Below are positions 1-10,610 of a stretch of 64,000 nucleotides of DNA, piece after piece. Every line of letters starts with the position of its first letter. Position 1 is the stretch's first letter. Location of the stretch: assembly GCA_013042995.1 (NCBI GenBank), contig JABDPB010000117.1:25365-89364 (forward strand), given 5' to 3'. The position numbers and the translations under genes were made by a program. Below the pieces are notes generated by a model. It saw only the letters and a program-made list of their open reading frames with translations, made no database searches and was not told where the DNA came from. Source of the stretch: Ignavibacteriaceae bacterium (GTDB taxonomy: Bacteria; Bacteroidota; Ignavibacteria; Ignavibacteriales; Ignavibacteriaceae).

Positions 1-2109
1 ATTAAATACAAGTATTATAGTGAAATTCTTTCTGAGGCAATTCAATTATTCTTAGAAAAAGCTGCATCATCCGAAGCAGGATTTTTATACCGCGTTGATT
101 TACGACTAAGACCGGACGGTAAAAGTTCTGCGGTTTGCAGAAGCATCAGAGAATATCTTGATTACTACGAAACACGCGGCCGCGTTTGGGAAAGGCAAAT
201 GCTGATCAAAGTAGATTTCCTCGCCGGCAATAAAAAGATCTACGAGCAATTCATTAATTATCTCGCTTCATTTATTTATCCTGCATCTATTTTCAATTCA
301 CCAATCGAACAAATGAAGAAGTTGAAAAAGATTAGTGAAGAAGAGATTGGCAAAAGAGAAAATATAAAAATTGCTCCCGGAGGGATTCGTGATATAGAAT
401 TTATTGTGCAGGGATTGCAGTTGTTAAACGGCGGTCTAAAAGAATCATTAAAAACCGGAAACACTTTGACAGCAATTTCAAAACTGAAAGCAGCGAAGTT
501 AATATCAAAAGAAGAGTACAAACTGCTCACCTGGGCATATATTTTTTACAGGAAGATTGAGCACTATCTGCAATTGATGAACAACAAGCAAACACATATT
601 ATACCCGAAAGGGGAAAAATTATTGAAAAACTGAGCTACTATCTGAAATTTCAAAATTTAACCGAGTTCAGAAAAAAAGTGGGAGACTACCAAAAACAGG
701 TAAGAGCAATTTATAACTCCATTTTAGAAACTCCGATATCAAAAGCATCTACCAAGGCAGCCTTATCTGAAATCAAATTTAATAATCATCAAAAAGCTTT
801 AAACGATTTTCAATTTTTGAGGGAAGGAAAAGGACTAACAATCAGTCGCAAGTTTGATAAACAAACAGTTGAAGGTTTTGGAAAGATTGAAATACTATTA
901 ATTGAATATTTACGTAAATCACAAGACCCAGATTTAACACTTTCAAACTTTGTACGCATAATAAAAAATGCAGATTTTCCATCAATCTGGTTCCAGGAAT
1001 TTCAGGATAAAGAGTTCTTCAATTCGTTTTTAAAGTTGTGTGAGTATTCGCAAATAAGTATTGATCTATTTGCAGAGGATAAAGAATTAAGAGAAATATT
1101 TTTGAGCAGAGAAATATTTAAAGTGATTAATACCAGCACGATAAAAAATTACAAAATTAAAAAGGTATTGTTTCTTCTCTCTTCAAAATTAACATTAGTA
1201 TTATTAAGTACAAGTGAGGCTTCTGAATTGATTGGCAATTTTGTTCAAGAAAAGATTAAAAACATTGCAGGTGAATTTGTAAAAAATAAAAAGTGGAAAG
1301 TCGATTATTTTATTGCGGTTTTAGGCAGCACCAGCACAGGCAGTATGTCTTTTACATCCGATATTGATTTGATTTTTGCTGCACGAAATATTCAAAAACA
1401 TAAAAAGCTAGAGCAGAATTTTCAGGATTTGTTAAAACTTCTTCGTGATAGTTTATCACCCTTTTCAGTTGATTGCAGACTCAGACCGGAAGGCGACAGC
1501 AGCCAGCTTGTTTGGGAACTAACTGACTATAAGAAATATTTTCAGAATCGTGCTAGAATCTGGGAGTTGCAATCATTTATAAAAGCAAAATTTATTTGCG
1601 GTAATAAGAGATTGTATAATGGTCTTGTAAATTCATATTTGAAGCGAATTGAGAAGTTAAAGCGGGAAGAAATTTTAAAGGGAATAAATGAAATCAGAAC
1701 AAAAGCAATTTCAACCTTTCCAAAAGAAATGCAGTTAATTGATTTAAAGAAAAACTCAGGTGGACTGAATGATATTGAACATATTACACATTATTTTATT
1801 CTTTCAAATAGTGTAAAAGTTAAGAATGCTGTTGGAAAATCAACGCCAAACATTTTAATTGAATTAAGTAAAACAAAAGGAGAAAAGAAACTCTTAAAAT
1901 CACTTGCAGACAATTACATTTTCCTTAAAGAATTAGATATGTTTAATCAAATCGCTACTAACAGTAGAACGTCAAAAATTAGTGAAGAAACTGAAAGATT
2001 AGATAAATTAGCATTCCTTTTAAAAATTAAAGATGGTTTTGAGCTAAAAAAGAAATTCGGATTGGTTCTAAAGGAAAATCGGAATGCCTATAGTAAAATA
2101 TTTTCCTAA
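1..2109 (+). CDS. glnE: Glutamate-ammonia-ligase (glutamine synthetase) adenylyltransferase, 5'-truncated by window edge
   Basis: Frame 1 is open from base 1 (IKYKYYSEILSEAIQ...RVDLRLRPDGKSS...YYETRGRVWERQMLIK); GGIRDIEFIVQ and second nucleotidyltransferase motif GSTSTGSMSFTSDIDLIF, typical of GlnE repeats. Confidence 0.85.
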   Translation: MKYKYYSEILSEAIQLFLEKAASSEAGFLYRVDLRLRPDGKSSAVCRSIREYLDYYETRGRVWERQMLIKVDFLAGNKKIYEQFINYLASFIYPASIFNSPIEQMKKLKKISEEEIGKRENIKIAPGGIRDIEFIVQGLQLLNGGLKESLKTGNTLTAISKLKAAKLISKEEYKLLTWAYIFYRKIEHYLQLMNNKQTHIIPERGKIIEKLSYYLKFQNLTEFRKKVGDYQKQVRAIYNSILETPISKASTKAALSEIKFNNHQKALNDFQFLREGKGLTISRKFDKQTVEGFGKIEILLIEYLRKSQDPDLTLSNFVRIIKNADFPSIWFQEFQDKEFFNSFLKLCEYSQISIDLFAEDKELREIFLSREIFKVINTSTIKNYKIKKVLFLLSSKLTLVLLSTSEASELIGNFVQEKIKNIAGEFVKNKKWKVDYFIAVLGSTSTGSMSFTSDIDLIFAARNIQKHKKLEQNFQDLLKLLRDSLSPFSVDCRLRPEGDSSQLVWELTDYKKYFQNRARIWELQSFIKAKFICGNKRLYNGLVNSYLKRIEKLKREEILKGINEIRTKAISTFPKEMQLIDLKKNSGGLNDIEHITHYFILSNSVKVKNAVGKSTPNILIELSKTKGEKKLLKSLADNYIFLKELDMFNQIATNSRTSKISEETERLDKLAFLLKIKDGFELKKKFGLVLKENRNAYSKIFS

Positions 2110-2110
2110 T

Positions 2111-2190
2111 GTTCATACTGAGCAAGCAATTGGGTGGAGGAAGAATCTCTTAAAGAAAATTAACAGACACCTCGCTTCACTGAGTGTAAC
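2111..2190. repeat. Degenerate palindromic intergenic repeat remnant (arms resemble GTCATTCTGAGCGAAGCGAAGAATCTC)
   Basis: Left arm gttcatactgagcaagc...gaagaatctctt and right arm cacctcgcttcactgagtgtaac are imperfect inverted copies of each other. Confidence 0.4.
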
Positions 2191-2228
2191 AAACATTGAA
2201 ATTTTAAAAGTTATATTATTTACATAAA

Positions 2229-4160
2229 ATGAAATATTTTGAAAAATATTATTACTTAGTAACAACATTATTTGTGTTTATAGTTTACATGTTCACAATT
2301 GCACCTTCCGTTGTGCAAATAGATTCAGGTGAACTAGCTTCAGTGCAAGCCACACTTGGAATTGCACATCCAACGGGTTATCCACTTTTTACGATTATCG
2401 GTTATATTTTTTCCTTATTACCCCTGCCTGTTACAAAAATCTTCCAGCTTAACCTGCTTGCTTCAATTTACTGCAGTGCTACAGTTGGGATTTTTATTTA
2501 TACAATAAAACTCTGTCTTGATAATCTTTCTCTTTTTGCGGGCAAGCGAACATCAAAAACCAGAAAATCTAAATCTAAAAAGAAAAAGAAACAAATAAGT
2601 GAAAAGGAAAACCCACAAAATAAATTATCAGAAATAATTAAAATTATCTCTGCAGTTTTTGGGGGATTAGTGCTTGCATTCAGCAATACGTTTTGGTTTC
2701 AAAGTACATCCGTGGAAGTTTATTCTCTGCACCTAATATTAATTACGTTAATAATGTTAACATTAGTTAAAGCTTACGTTCTTTCATTTAAAAATGATGA
2801 AATAAACACGTGGTTGCTTTTTGCTGTAGTACTTGCACTTGGATTTACAAATCACATGACAACACTACTCATTCTACCAGGAACTGCTTACCTATATTTT
2901 TCACGCTATAAAATAAATCAAGTATCTCTTAAACGAGTTCTTGTAATGATTTTAATTTTCTTACCGATATTAATTCTTGTTTATTCTTATCTGCCAATCA
3001 GAGCATCTCAAAACCCGATAATTAATTGGGGAAACCCGATAGACATGGAAACAATTCTTCGGCACATTTCTGGAAAACAATACCAGGTATGGCTCTTTTC
3101 CTCAATGGAAGCAGCAAAAAAGCAGTTTGTATATTTCATCGAAGCCTTACCATTAGAATTCTATATATCGCTGGCTGCTTCTGTAATCGGTTTATTCTTT
3201 TCATATATCAAAGCAAAAAAACTTTTTCTTTTTTTGATTATAATTTTTCTAACAACCGTACTTTATTCAATCAACTATGATATCCACGATATTGATGCAT
3301 ACTTCCTGCTTGCATTTGTAATGATTGCATTCTTTTCAGCTTTGGGTGCCGTAAAACTCTTAACACTGAAGGGATTTTCAAACCAAGTTATTATGGTAAT
3401 TTTAGCATTCGTTTTAGCAATTCAGTTTTATTTTAATGTTGGTAAAGCAAATCAAAGCAATGTTTATACTTTTGAAGATTACACAACAGAATTAATGAGC
3501 TCTGTTTCGAATAATGCAATAATTTTCAGCTACCAGTGGGACTTTTTCATTTCTGCTTCTTACTATTACCAGTTTGTTGAAGATTACAGAACCGATGTAA
3601 AAATTGTTGATAAAGAATTACTTCGGCGTTCTTGGTACTACAATCAATTAAATAATTATGATCCTGATTTACTAAATGGGATTCAAAATGAGATTGACCA
3701 GTTTTTAGTTGCACTACAGCCTTTTGAACGCAGCGAAAATTTTGATCCAAATAAACTTGAAAATCTTTACAGAACAATTATGAGCAAGCTGATTACAACT
3801 AATATTGACAAAAGGGATTTTTACATTGCACCTGAATTAGTTGAACAGGAAATGAAAAGAGGTGAGTTCGTTCTTCCCCAGGGTTATAGTTTAGTGCCTG
3901 ATTTATTTCTATTTAAAGTTGTCAAAGGAAATGAGTACGTACCTGCTGCTAATCCTGATTTTAAAATACGTTTTCCCGAAAAACGAAATCACTACATAGA
4001 CAGCATTGAAAGATTTATCGGAACAATCCTTTCAAACCGAGCAGCTTATGAAATTAGATTTGGAAAAACTGAAAGGGCTAAATTATACGTTCAAAAAATT
4101 ATGTCCGATTTACCTGATTTCAGAATTCCCCCACAGCTTCAGCAAATCATTAAGAATTAA
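2229..4160 (+). CDS. DUF2723-like multi-pass membrane protein (protein O-mannosyltransferase-like)
   Basis: N-terminus VVQIDSGELASVQATLGIAHPTGYPLFTIIGYIFSLLP and multiple TM helices match the DUF2723 pattern. Confidence 0.75.
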   Translation: MKYFEKYYYLVTTLFVFIVYMFTIAPSVVQIDSGELASVQATLGIAHPTGYPLFTIIGYIFSLLPLPVTKIFQLNLLASIYCSATVGIFIYTIKLCLDNLSLFAGKRTSKTRKSKSKKKKKQISEKENPQNKLSEIIKIISAVFGGLVLAFSNTFWFQSTSVEVYSLHLILITLIMLTLVKAYVLSFKNDEINTWLLFAVVLALGFTNHMTTLLILPGTAYLYFSRYKINQVSLKRVLVMILIFLPILILVYSYLPIRASQNPIINWGNPIDMETILRHISGKQYQVWLFSSMEAAKKQFVYFIEALPLEFYISLAASVIGLFFSYIKAKKLFLFLIIIFLTTVLYSINYDIHDIDAYFLLAFVMIAFFSALGAVKLLTLKGFSNQVIMVILAFVLAIQFYFNVGKANQSNVYTFEDYTTELMSSVSNNAIIFSYQWDFFISASYYYQFVEDYRTDVKIVDKELLRRSWYYNQLNNYDPDLLNGIQNEIDQFLVALQPFERSENFDPNKLENLYRTIMSKLITTNIDKRDFYIAPELVEQEMKRGEFVLPQGYSLVPDLFLFKVVKGNEYVPAANPDFKIRFPEKRNHYIDSIERFIGTILSNRAAYEIRFGKTERAKLYVQKIMSDLPDFRIPPQLQQIIKN

Positions 4161-4163
4161 TGT

Positions 4164-5255
4164 CTATTCTTTAACTTCATCAAGCAAATCTTCGATTCGC
4201 TCTTCCGATAACTCAGATTTTGTTTTGAAAGATTGCAGAGTTACATCCATCTGCTGAATTAAATTCCGTTTATAATATTTTGGGGCATATACCGAACCAT
4301 CAAGCATATAAATTCTATTTGTTTCTTCATCGAAAAACATATAATTAACAAAGGGGCCGCCCATTCCTTTTATGTTAAGCTCCCACAAGCCCTGAGTAAA
4401 GAGTGTATAGCGGTTGTTAAAATTTATTTCATTTACAGTGAAGTAATCTTCCGCCACAATAACAAAGGAGGAATCATCACTGGTTCTATAAAATTCTTTA
4501 GTTACACGGTCTCTTATTACTCTAATTGAATCTTCAACTAAATAATCCGGAGAAGCGTTCTCAATCCAGTGAACAAAAATCCATCTTTCCATATCACTAC
4601 CGGGTGATCTTCTAAGCCAAACAAAATTATCTTCCTGCTCATCGAAAGCAACTTTGAAATCAGCCTGCACATAAATTGTCCATCCGTAATTTTTCAGGAA
4701 TCTACCTTCAATGTCCATTTGCTCATAGGTTGGATTATAGAGATTGTTGTAAAGCCTTTTATCTGAAATTTTTTGATACGCATAAAGCATATTATCAGCG
4801 TTCTGAAATATTTTAAATTCAAGCTCTTGCATTGTCGGAGCTGATAAAACTGAAACTAGCTGGTTCTTTGCCCAAAGATCGTATTTGTAGATTACAAAAT
4901 CGTTTTCAGTTTCCAGTTTAGCTTCAATGGAAGAGTCTACAATTGCTTTAATATAATCGGAGGTTCTGCTACCTGAATTTAGAGGTGCCGCTATAATTAA
5001 ATTCTTTTTGTTTTTATGTTTTTCAATTTTTGCAACACTGATTCTCTTTAAGTTAAAAAGTTTTTCCGGTTGAGGTGTATATATTTCTTTTTCAAACGCA
5101 CTGGTAAGGGATTCTTTTAGCTCCTCGTATTCAACAGAATCTGCAACAACAAAAATATCATCTTCAAACCCGCGAGCAGGCTTGTTCGATGGATCACAAC
5201 TCACCAAAAGAAGAGAAAAAACAACGGTAAGTTTTATTAATAAAAATTTTTTCAT
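4164..5255 (-). CDS. DUF4837-like lipoprotein
   Basis: Lipobox LLVSCD; Bacteroidota-type DUF4837 character (ADSVEYEELK...; YGWTIYVQADFKVA). Confidence 0.65.
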   Translation of the reverse strand: MKKFLLIKLTVVFSLLLVSCDPSNKPARGFEDDIFVVADSVEYEELKESLTSAFEKEIYTPQPEKLFNLKRISVAKIEKHKNKKNLIIAAPLNSGSRTSDYIKAIVDSSIEAKLETENDFVIYKYDLWAKNQLVSVLSAPTMQELEFKIFQNADNMLYAYQKISDKRLYNNLYNPTYEQMDIEGRFLKNYGWTIYVQADFKVAFDEQEDNFVWLRRSPGSDMERWIFVHWIENASPDYLVEDSIRVIRDRVTKEFYRTSDDSSFVIVAEDYFTVNEINFNNRYTLFTQGLWELNIKGMGGPFVNYMFFDEETNRIYMLDGSVYAPKYYKRNLIQQMDVTLQSFKTKSELSEERIEDLLDEVKE

Positions 5256-5257
5256 TT

Positions 5258-5926
5258 CTACCTCGGAACGTTTGGTAAGGTTAAATCAAGTTGCGGAAGA
5301 ATTGCCAAATACAATCCCCACATTGTAAAACCAACGGCAATTGGTATTGAAAGATTGTCATCAATTAGCTTAAATGAAACATTTTCAACGATTGCTCCCA
5401 CGAAAGCACCAATTACGCCAATTAAATATTCTTCCGGAAATTTTCCAATTTTAGGTGTAAATAAAATCACTATACATGCACTAATGAAAAAGGTTAAAGT
5501 TCCCTCAAAACTTTTCGAAAGGAACTTTCTTTTACCGAATTTTCTGCCAATTAAAGCAGCAAGAGAATCACTTATAATTAAAATAGAAAAAGCAGAAATA
5601 AAAATCGGTTTTGGAAATATCAGAACGCCGATCAAAGCTGAAATAAATACGTAAGTAGCTCCATTTAAATTTCTTTTTTGATGATCAACTTCGTGCTCTC
5701 TTAAAATAAATCCGAATATTTTATAAAAAATTTTTCCGACTTCCGGCGAAAGATAACGAGCCCAATCAATAATTAGCGCTAATCCAGCAAGCACAGCAAG
5801 AATAATAGCTGCTGTATTTGTGGGGATGAAATAATAAATTATTGGAATTGAAAGAGAAGCAAGATGAATTGATTTTCTTAGTAATTCATCTTTATAAAGA
5901 ATAGTACCTCGATCAATTTGAGTCAT
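5258..5926 (-). CDS. Diacylglycerol/polyprenol kinase family (SEC59/DGK1/VTE5-like) membrane protein
   Basis: [12 protein letters not shown]...; [30 protein letters not shown] motif; TM-rich; overlaps ftsH 3' end by 14 nt. Confidence 0.7.
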   Translation of the reverse strand: MTQIDRGTILYKDELLRKSIHLASLSIPIIYYFIPTNTAAIILAVLAGLALIIDWARYLSPEVGKIFYKIFGFILREHEVDHQKRNLNGATYVFISALIGVLIFPKPIFISAFSILIISDSLAALIGRKFGKRKFLSKSFEGTLTFFISACIVILFTPKIGKFPEEYLIGVIGAFVGAIVENVSFKLIDDNLSIPIAVGFTMWGLYLAILPQLDLTLPNVPR

Positions 5927-8000
5927 TTTTTACAGAGGGATCTTTTGCTTTACGCTTATCGATAAGTTTTTTTACGTGCTCAGGTACTTTTTCCTTTTTG
6001 TTATCTTCATCTTTGGTTTCCTCTTTGTGCAAGGGTGGAAGCTCTTCACCTTTTATTATGCTGTTAATTTCATCTGCGTCTAATATTTCACGTTCGAGCA
6101 ATTCTTGTGAGAGTTTATGTAGCAAATTAATATTATCGTTTAATATTTTCTCTGCCCGTTCCATTCCTTTGTTTACAATTGAACGAACTTCGTCGTCAAT
6201 TTCAACTGCTGTTTTTTCGCTATAATCCCTGTGCTTCTGAATTTCTCTGCCAAGGAAAATTTCTTCTTCTTTTGCACCATAACTCAAGGGGCCCATTTTC
6301 TCACTCATTCCCCACTCACAAACCATTTTACGTGCTATATCAGTAGCTTTTTCAATATCGTTACCCGCGCCAGTTGTAAAATGATTGAATACTATTTTTT
6401 CTGCAGCTCTTCCTCCTAAAGCATATGTTATCACAGCTTCCAGATATTCCTTTGAGTAAGTATGTTTTTCATCAATAGGCAAATAACTTGTAACACCAAG
6501 TGCACGACCTCTAGGAATGATTGTAACTTTGTGCACAGGATCAGCTTCAGGAATCATTCGCGCAACCAACACATGACCAATTTCATGATAAGAAGTTGTC
6601 TTTTTTTCTTCCTCGGTTATTATAAGACTCTTTCTTTCCATTCCCATCATCACTTTATCTTTTGCCTCTTCAAAATCAATCATTTCTACCGTTTTTTTAT
6701 TCTTCCTTGCAGCAAGAAGTGCAGCTTCATTAACAAGATTTGCAAGGTCCGCGCCTGATAAGCCTGGTGTTCCTTTTGCAAGTACTTCAAGATCAACTTT
6801 TTCATCAAGTGGAATGCTGCGGGTATGAACTTTTAAAATGCCTTCTCTTCCTTTAACATCAGGTCTGTCAACAACAACCTGCCTGTCGAACCTGCCTGGT
6901 CGGAGCAATGCCGGATCAAGTACATCTGGACGGTTGGTTGCTGCAATTATTATTACACCACTGTTCTGTTCAAATCCATCCATTTCAACAAGTAGTTGAT
7001 TTAAAGTCTGCTCACGTTCGTCGTGCCCACCTCCAAGTCCTGCACCACGATGCCTTCCAACGGCATCAATTTCATCAATAAATATTATACAGGGTGCATT
7101 TTTTTTTCCCTGATCAAAAAGATCTCTTACACGGCTTGCACCAACACCTACAAACATTTCAACGAAGTCAGCACCGCTTATTGAGAAAAAAGGAACACCC
7201 GCTTCACCTGCAACTGCACGTGCTAAAAGAGTTTTACCTGTTCCCGGAGGTCCTAAAAGCAATACGCCCCGTGGAATTTTTCCGCCAAGTTTTTGAAATT
7301 TGGATGGCTCTTTCAGAAATTCAATTACTTCCTGCAATTCTATTTTCGCCTCATCTGCACCTGCAACATCTCTGAAAGTAACTTTTTGACTGGATTGTGT
7401 AATTAGTTTAGCTTTGCTTTTCCCGAAAGAAAAAATTCCTCTTGAACCGCCGCCCTGGCCCTGCATTCTTCGCATAATTATAATCCAGACAGCTATAATC
7501 AAAATCCAGGGAAGAAAGCCAATAAGAATGTTTAACCACTCACTTGATTGTTTGTCGAACGAATAGCGTATTCCCCTTTCTTTCCAGATTGCTTCCTCAT
7601 CTTTTATAATTGGTTCGGGAATGTAAACTGAAATAGCGCTTACTGGAGTAGAACTTCCATCAATTGTTATGGATGTTTCCGAAGTGAGATCTGCTTTAAA
7701 GTAATAATCATTTATATCGGATTTCGTAATTGTAGCTTCGGAAATTTTATCTGTTTCGTTCAGCAGTCGTTTATATTCGGCAAATGGAATTTCAATAAAA
7801 TTTTCCTGACCAGCACGAAAGACCTGCATGACTATTACCGCTGCAACAATTACAGCACCCCATCCAAAGACCATACGCAAAATCTTAGACCAATCGAAGT
7901 TATCGTCCGGTTTGTTTGGTCCACCACCTCTCGGATTTTTAGGAGGCTGCTTTCCACCCATGTTATCTGCCATAAAAAATTTTTTAAAATCTATGTTCAT
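5913..8000 (-). CDS. ftsH: ATP-dependent zinc metalloprotease FtsH
   Basis: Walker A GPPGTGKT, Walker [20 protein letters not shown] zinc motif, two N-terminal TM segments. Confidence 0.97.
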   Translation of the reverse strand: MNIDFKKFFMADNMGGKQPPKNPRGGGPNKPDDNFDWSKILRMVFGWGAVIVAAVIVMQVFRAGQENFIEIPFAEYKRLLNETDKISEATITKSDINDYYFKADLTSETSITIDGSSTPVSAISVYIPEPIIKDEEAIWKERGIRYSFDKQSSEWLNILIGFLPWILIIAVWIIIMRRMQGQGGGSRGIFSFGKSKAKLITQSSQKVTFRDVAGADEAKIELQEVIEFLKEPSKFQKLGGKIPRGVLLLGPPGTGKTLLARAVAGEAGVPFFSISGADFVEMFVGVGASRVRDLFDQGKKNAPCIIFIDEIDAVGRHRGAGLGGGHDEREQTLNQLLVEMDGFEQNSGVIIIAATNRPDVLDPALLRPGRFDRQVVVDRPDVKGREGILKVHTRSIPLDEKVDLEVLAKGTPGLSGADLANLVNEAALLAARKNKKTVEMIDFEEAKDKVMMGMERKSLIITEEEKKTTSYHEIGHVLVARMIPEADPVHKVTIIPRGRALGVTSYLPIDEKHTYSKEYLEAVITYALGGRAAEKIVFNHFTTGAGNDIEKATDIARKMVCEWGMSEKMGPLSYGAKEEEIFLGREIQKHRDYSEKTAVEIDDEVRSIVNKGMERAEKILNDNINLLHKLSQELLEREILDADEINSIIKGEELPPLHKEETKDEDNKKEKVPEHVKKLIDKRKAKDPSVKNDSN

Positions 8001-8006
8001 TAAAAA

Positions 8007-8570
8007 TTAGTCTCCGTTTTCATTTAAAACGTAAATAGAACGCAAATTCCTGTATTTCTGTGCGTAATCTAATCCGTATCCAATAACGAATTTTGATGGA
8101 ATATTGTAACCAATATAATCAATTTTTAAATCATATTTAAGGCTATCTTGCTTAACTAGAAGCGATACAACCTTCATACTTTTAGGTTTATGCTTCTTAA
8201 ACAGCTTTTCAATATACTTAACCGACAAACCTGTATCTACGATATCTTCAACAATTATTATGTCTCTTCCGTTCACATCGCAGTTTAATTCTTTAAGCAA
8301 TTTTACTCTGCCAGAAGAGATTTTTGCATCGCCGTAACTGGATAATTTGAAAAAATCAATTTCACAATCAATACTTACGTATCTAATTAAATCGGACATA
8401 AAAAGAAATGAACCGTTAAGTACCCCTATGAAAACGGGAACAGTCCTTTTGTAATCTTCAGAGATTTGCTTTGCAAGCTCCTTTGTTCTTTTTTGAATCT
8501 GCTTTTCGCTGAAAAGAAGCTTAAATTTTTCATTGTTGATAATTACACTTTCGAAATCTTTAACACTCAT
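8007..8570 (-). CDS. hpt: Hypoxanthine phosphoribosyltransferase
   Basis: PRTase motif IIIVEDIVDTGLS; between tilS and ftsH. Confidence 0.93.
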   Translation of the reverse strand: MSVKDFESVIINNEKFKLLFSEKQIQKRTKELAKQISEDYKRTVPVFIGVLNGSFLFMSDLIRYVSIDCEIDFFKLSSYGDAKISSGRVKLLKELNCDVNGRDIIIVEDIVDTGLSVKYIEKLFKKHKPKSMKVVSLLVKQDSLKYDLKIDYIGYNIPSKFVIGYGLDYAQKYRNLRSIYVLNENGD

Positions 8571-9934
8571 TTATAACTCAGTATAAACACTTTTTTTGTT
8601 TGTGAAGTAATTTTAAACCTTTCGTCAATTCTCAGTCCGACAACCCAGACAATTTTTCCGTCATTAGTAAGCACTAATTGTTTTTTCTTTTGTGAAGATG
8701 AAACTTTTTCATCAATTAGAAAATCGGAAATTTTTTTTGAGCCTTTCATTCCAAGTGGATAAAATCTATCACCATCTTTCCAACTTCGGAGTTGAAAAAA
8801 CGATTTCGCTTTGTCTGCCGAAATATATTCAATATTTTTTTTGTGTGATGTTTTTACTGCATCAGTTTTTACTTGTTCAATTTGAAATATATATCCGTTA
8901 ACATCAACTGAATCACCTGCTTTGATTTTCTTCTGAATTATTTTTTGTTCTTGAAGATTAGAACTGCCAATAGAAATAAATTCTCTTTCCCGTGTTGCTA
9001 TAATTTTATTTGATAAATTTATTTTTTTGCTTGATTGGCTCTCAGTCAGTTTAGTCAAATCGTTTATATTTTTGGCTGACAAATCAATTTTAAATTTTCT
9101 TTCAATGGCAGACTTAAAGAATTCATTCCAAAAACTTTTTTCCAATTTGTTAAGTTTTTTTAAGCTTATTCTCAATATCACTTTCGAAGAATTAATAGAA
9201 TTCCTAATTGCAGATTCTACATGCTCTTCAATTGCTCCTCTTAGCTCTTTAATAATTTTTGATGAGCTTAATATTTTTTCTTCAACTTTTGGATTAAGTT
9301 TTTTCAGTTCCGGGATGATTTTATTCCGGATATAATTTCTTTCGTAATCAATATTTAAATTACTTGCATCCAGTCTGTAATTGATTTTCTTTTTAATTAA
9401 ATAATTCCTTATTTCATCCGAAGTTAAGCTTAACATCGGTCTGATAATTTTATCTCTTTGAACCGGAATTCCAGAAAGTCCTTTTGATCCTGCACCTTTG
9501 ATTAAATTTAACAAGACTGTTTCGGCGTTATCACTTGCATTATGCGCAGTAGCAATTTTATTGAATGATTTTTTACCTGCGATTTTATTCAATTCCTTAT
9601 ATCTTAAAATACGTCCGGCTTCTTCTACTGACAGCTTGTTTTTTTTTGCATAACCTTTAACAACTTTCACAACCGTAAAGAGTTCTACACTGTTTTCATC
9701 GCATAACTTTTTGCAGAATTTTTCATCTTTTTTTGCATCTTCGCCTCTAATTTTATGATTCAAATGAAATGCACTGAAATGCACACCAAGTCTTCGCTTA
9801 AATTTTAACAGAAAATGAAGCAGAAAAACTGAATCGCCGCCGCCGCTTAGTGCAACGAGGATTTTATCATTTTTTTCAATTAAATGATTTTCATCAATAA
9901 GCTTTAATACTTTTTGTTCAATAGTTTTATACAT
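8567..9934 (-). CDS. tilS: tRNA(Ile)-lysidine synthase
   Basis: PP-loop LVALSGGGDSVFLLHFL, HLNHKIRGEDAKKDE, TilS C-terminal domain (FFQLRSWKDGDRFYPLGMKGSKKISDFLID). Confidence 0.95.
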   Translation of the reverse strand: MYKTIEQKVLKLIDENHLIEKNDKILVALSGGGDSVFLLHFLLKFKRRLGVHFSAFHLNHKIRGEDAKKDEKFCKKLCDENSVELFTVVKVVKGYAKKNKLSVEEAGRILRYKELNKIAGKKSFNKIATAHNASDNAETVLLNLIKGAGSKGLSGIPVQRDKIIRPMLSLTSDEIRNYLIKKKINYRLDASNLNIDYERNYIRNKIIPELKKLNPKVEEKILSSSKIIKELRGAIEEHVESAIRNSINSSKVILRISLKKLNKLEKSFWNEFFKSAIERKFKIDLSAKNINDLTKLTESQSSKKINLSNKIIATREREFISIGSSNLQEQKIIQKKIKAGDSVDVNGYIFQIEQVKTDAVKTSHKKNIEYISADKAKSFFQLRSWKDGDRFYPLGMKGSKKISDFLIDEKVSSSQKKKQLVLTNDGKIVWVVGLRIDERFKITSQTKKVFILSYK

Positions 9935-10041
9935 AACGAGCGCGGTTACATACTAGAAAATAATAACTGTTAAAATAAGAATTTACTTGTGCTAATCTAT
10001 AGAATTATTTAGGCAAGATAAGAGGAAATTTATGAATGGAT

Positions 10042-10518
10042 TTAAACTAACTCAAGTATTTCTAATTCCAGCAAGCCAGCAGGAACTTTGATCTTAACTT
10101 TTTCACCCACTTTGCTACCAAGCAATCCTTTACCGACCGGAGAGGTAACTGAAATTTTCCCCTCTTGAAAATCCGCTTCTTCTGGAGAAACCATCATATA
10201 ATCAAACGTTTTCTTATTCTTTAAGTTTCTAACTTTTACTTTTGAAAGAATGTGTACTTCATCCTTACTAAACTTTGAAGCATCAATAATTTGAGCTCGC
10301 GATAAAATATCTTCAAGTTTACTAATCTTTAATTCAAATAAACCCTGCTCTTCTTTGGCAGCATCGTATTCTGCATTTTCAGAAAGGTCACCGTGTGCGC
10401 GAGCTTCCGCAATTTTTTCTGCTATTTCCTTTCTTCCATTTATTTTTAGCTCTTTTAACTCTTTTTCAATTTCAACAAGTCGTTCTCTAGTAAGATATAC
10501 AAAATTTCCTTCTGGCAT
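10042..10518 (-). CDS. greA: Transcription elongation factor GreA (start moved to MPEGNFVYLTRE)
   Basis: EIAEKIAEARAHGDLSENAEYDAAKEEQGLFE is the classic GreA core; the longer ORF start at 10551 would overlap a terminator hairpin. Confidence 0.93.
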   Translation of the reverse strand: MPEGNFVYLTRERLVEIEKELKELKINGRKEIAEKIAEARAHGDLSENAEYDAAKEEQGLFELKISKLEDILSRAQIIDASKFSKDEVHILSKVKVRNLKNKKTFDYMMVSPEEADFQEGKISVTSPVGKGLLGSKVGEKVKIKVPAGLLELEILELV

Positions 10519-10536
10519 CCCTTTTTCCTGATTAAT

Positions 10537-10569
10537 AAAAAAAATTGCCACTGCATTTCAGCAGTGGCA
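10537..10569 (-). terminator. Rho-independent terminator downstream of the M1 peptidase gene
   Basis: 9-bp perfect stem TGCCACTGC-N6-GCAGTGGCA followed on the minus strand by a T-tract (TTTTTTTT). Confidence 0.8.
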
Positions 10570-10610
10570 TCGCAAAAATAAATATTCAATCGTATGTTGT
10601 CAAGACGAAA

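Noticed and set aside
4006-4257. Plus-strand ORF spanning the end of the DUF2723 gene and the start of the convergent gene
   Set aside because: Out-of-frame overlap with two well-supported CDSs; no family signal.
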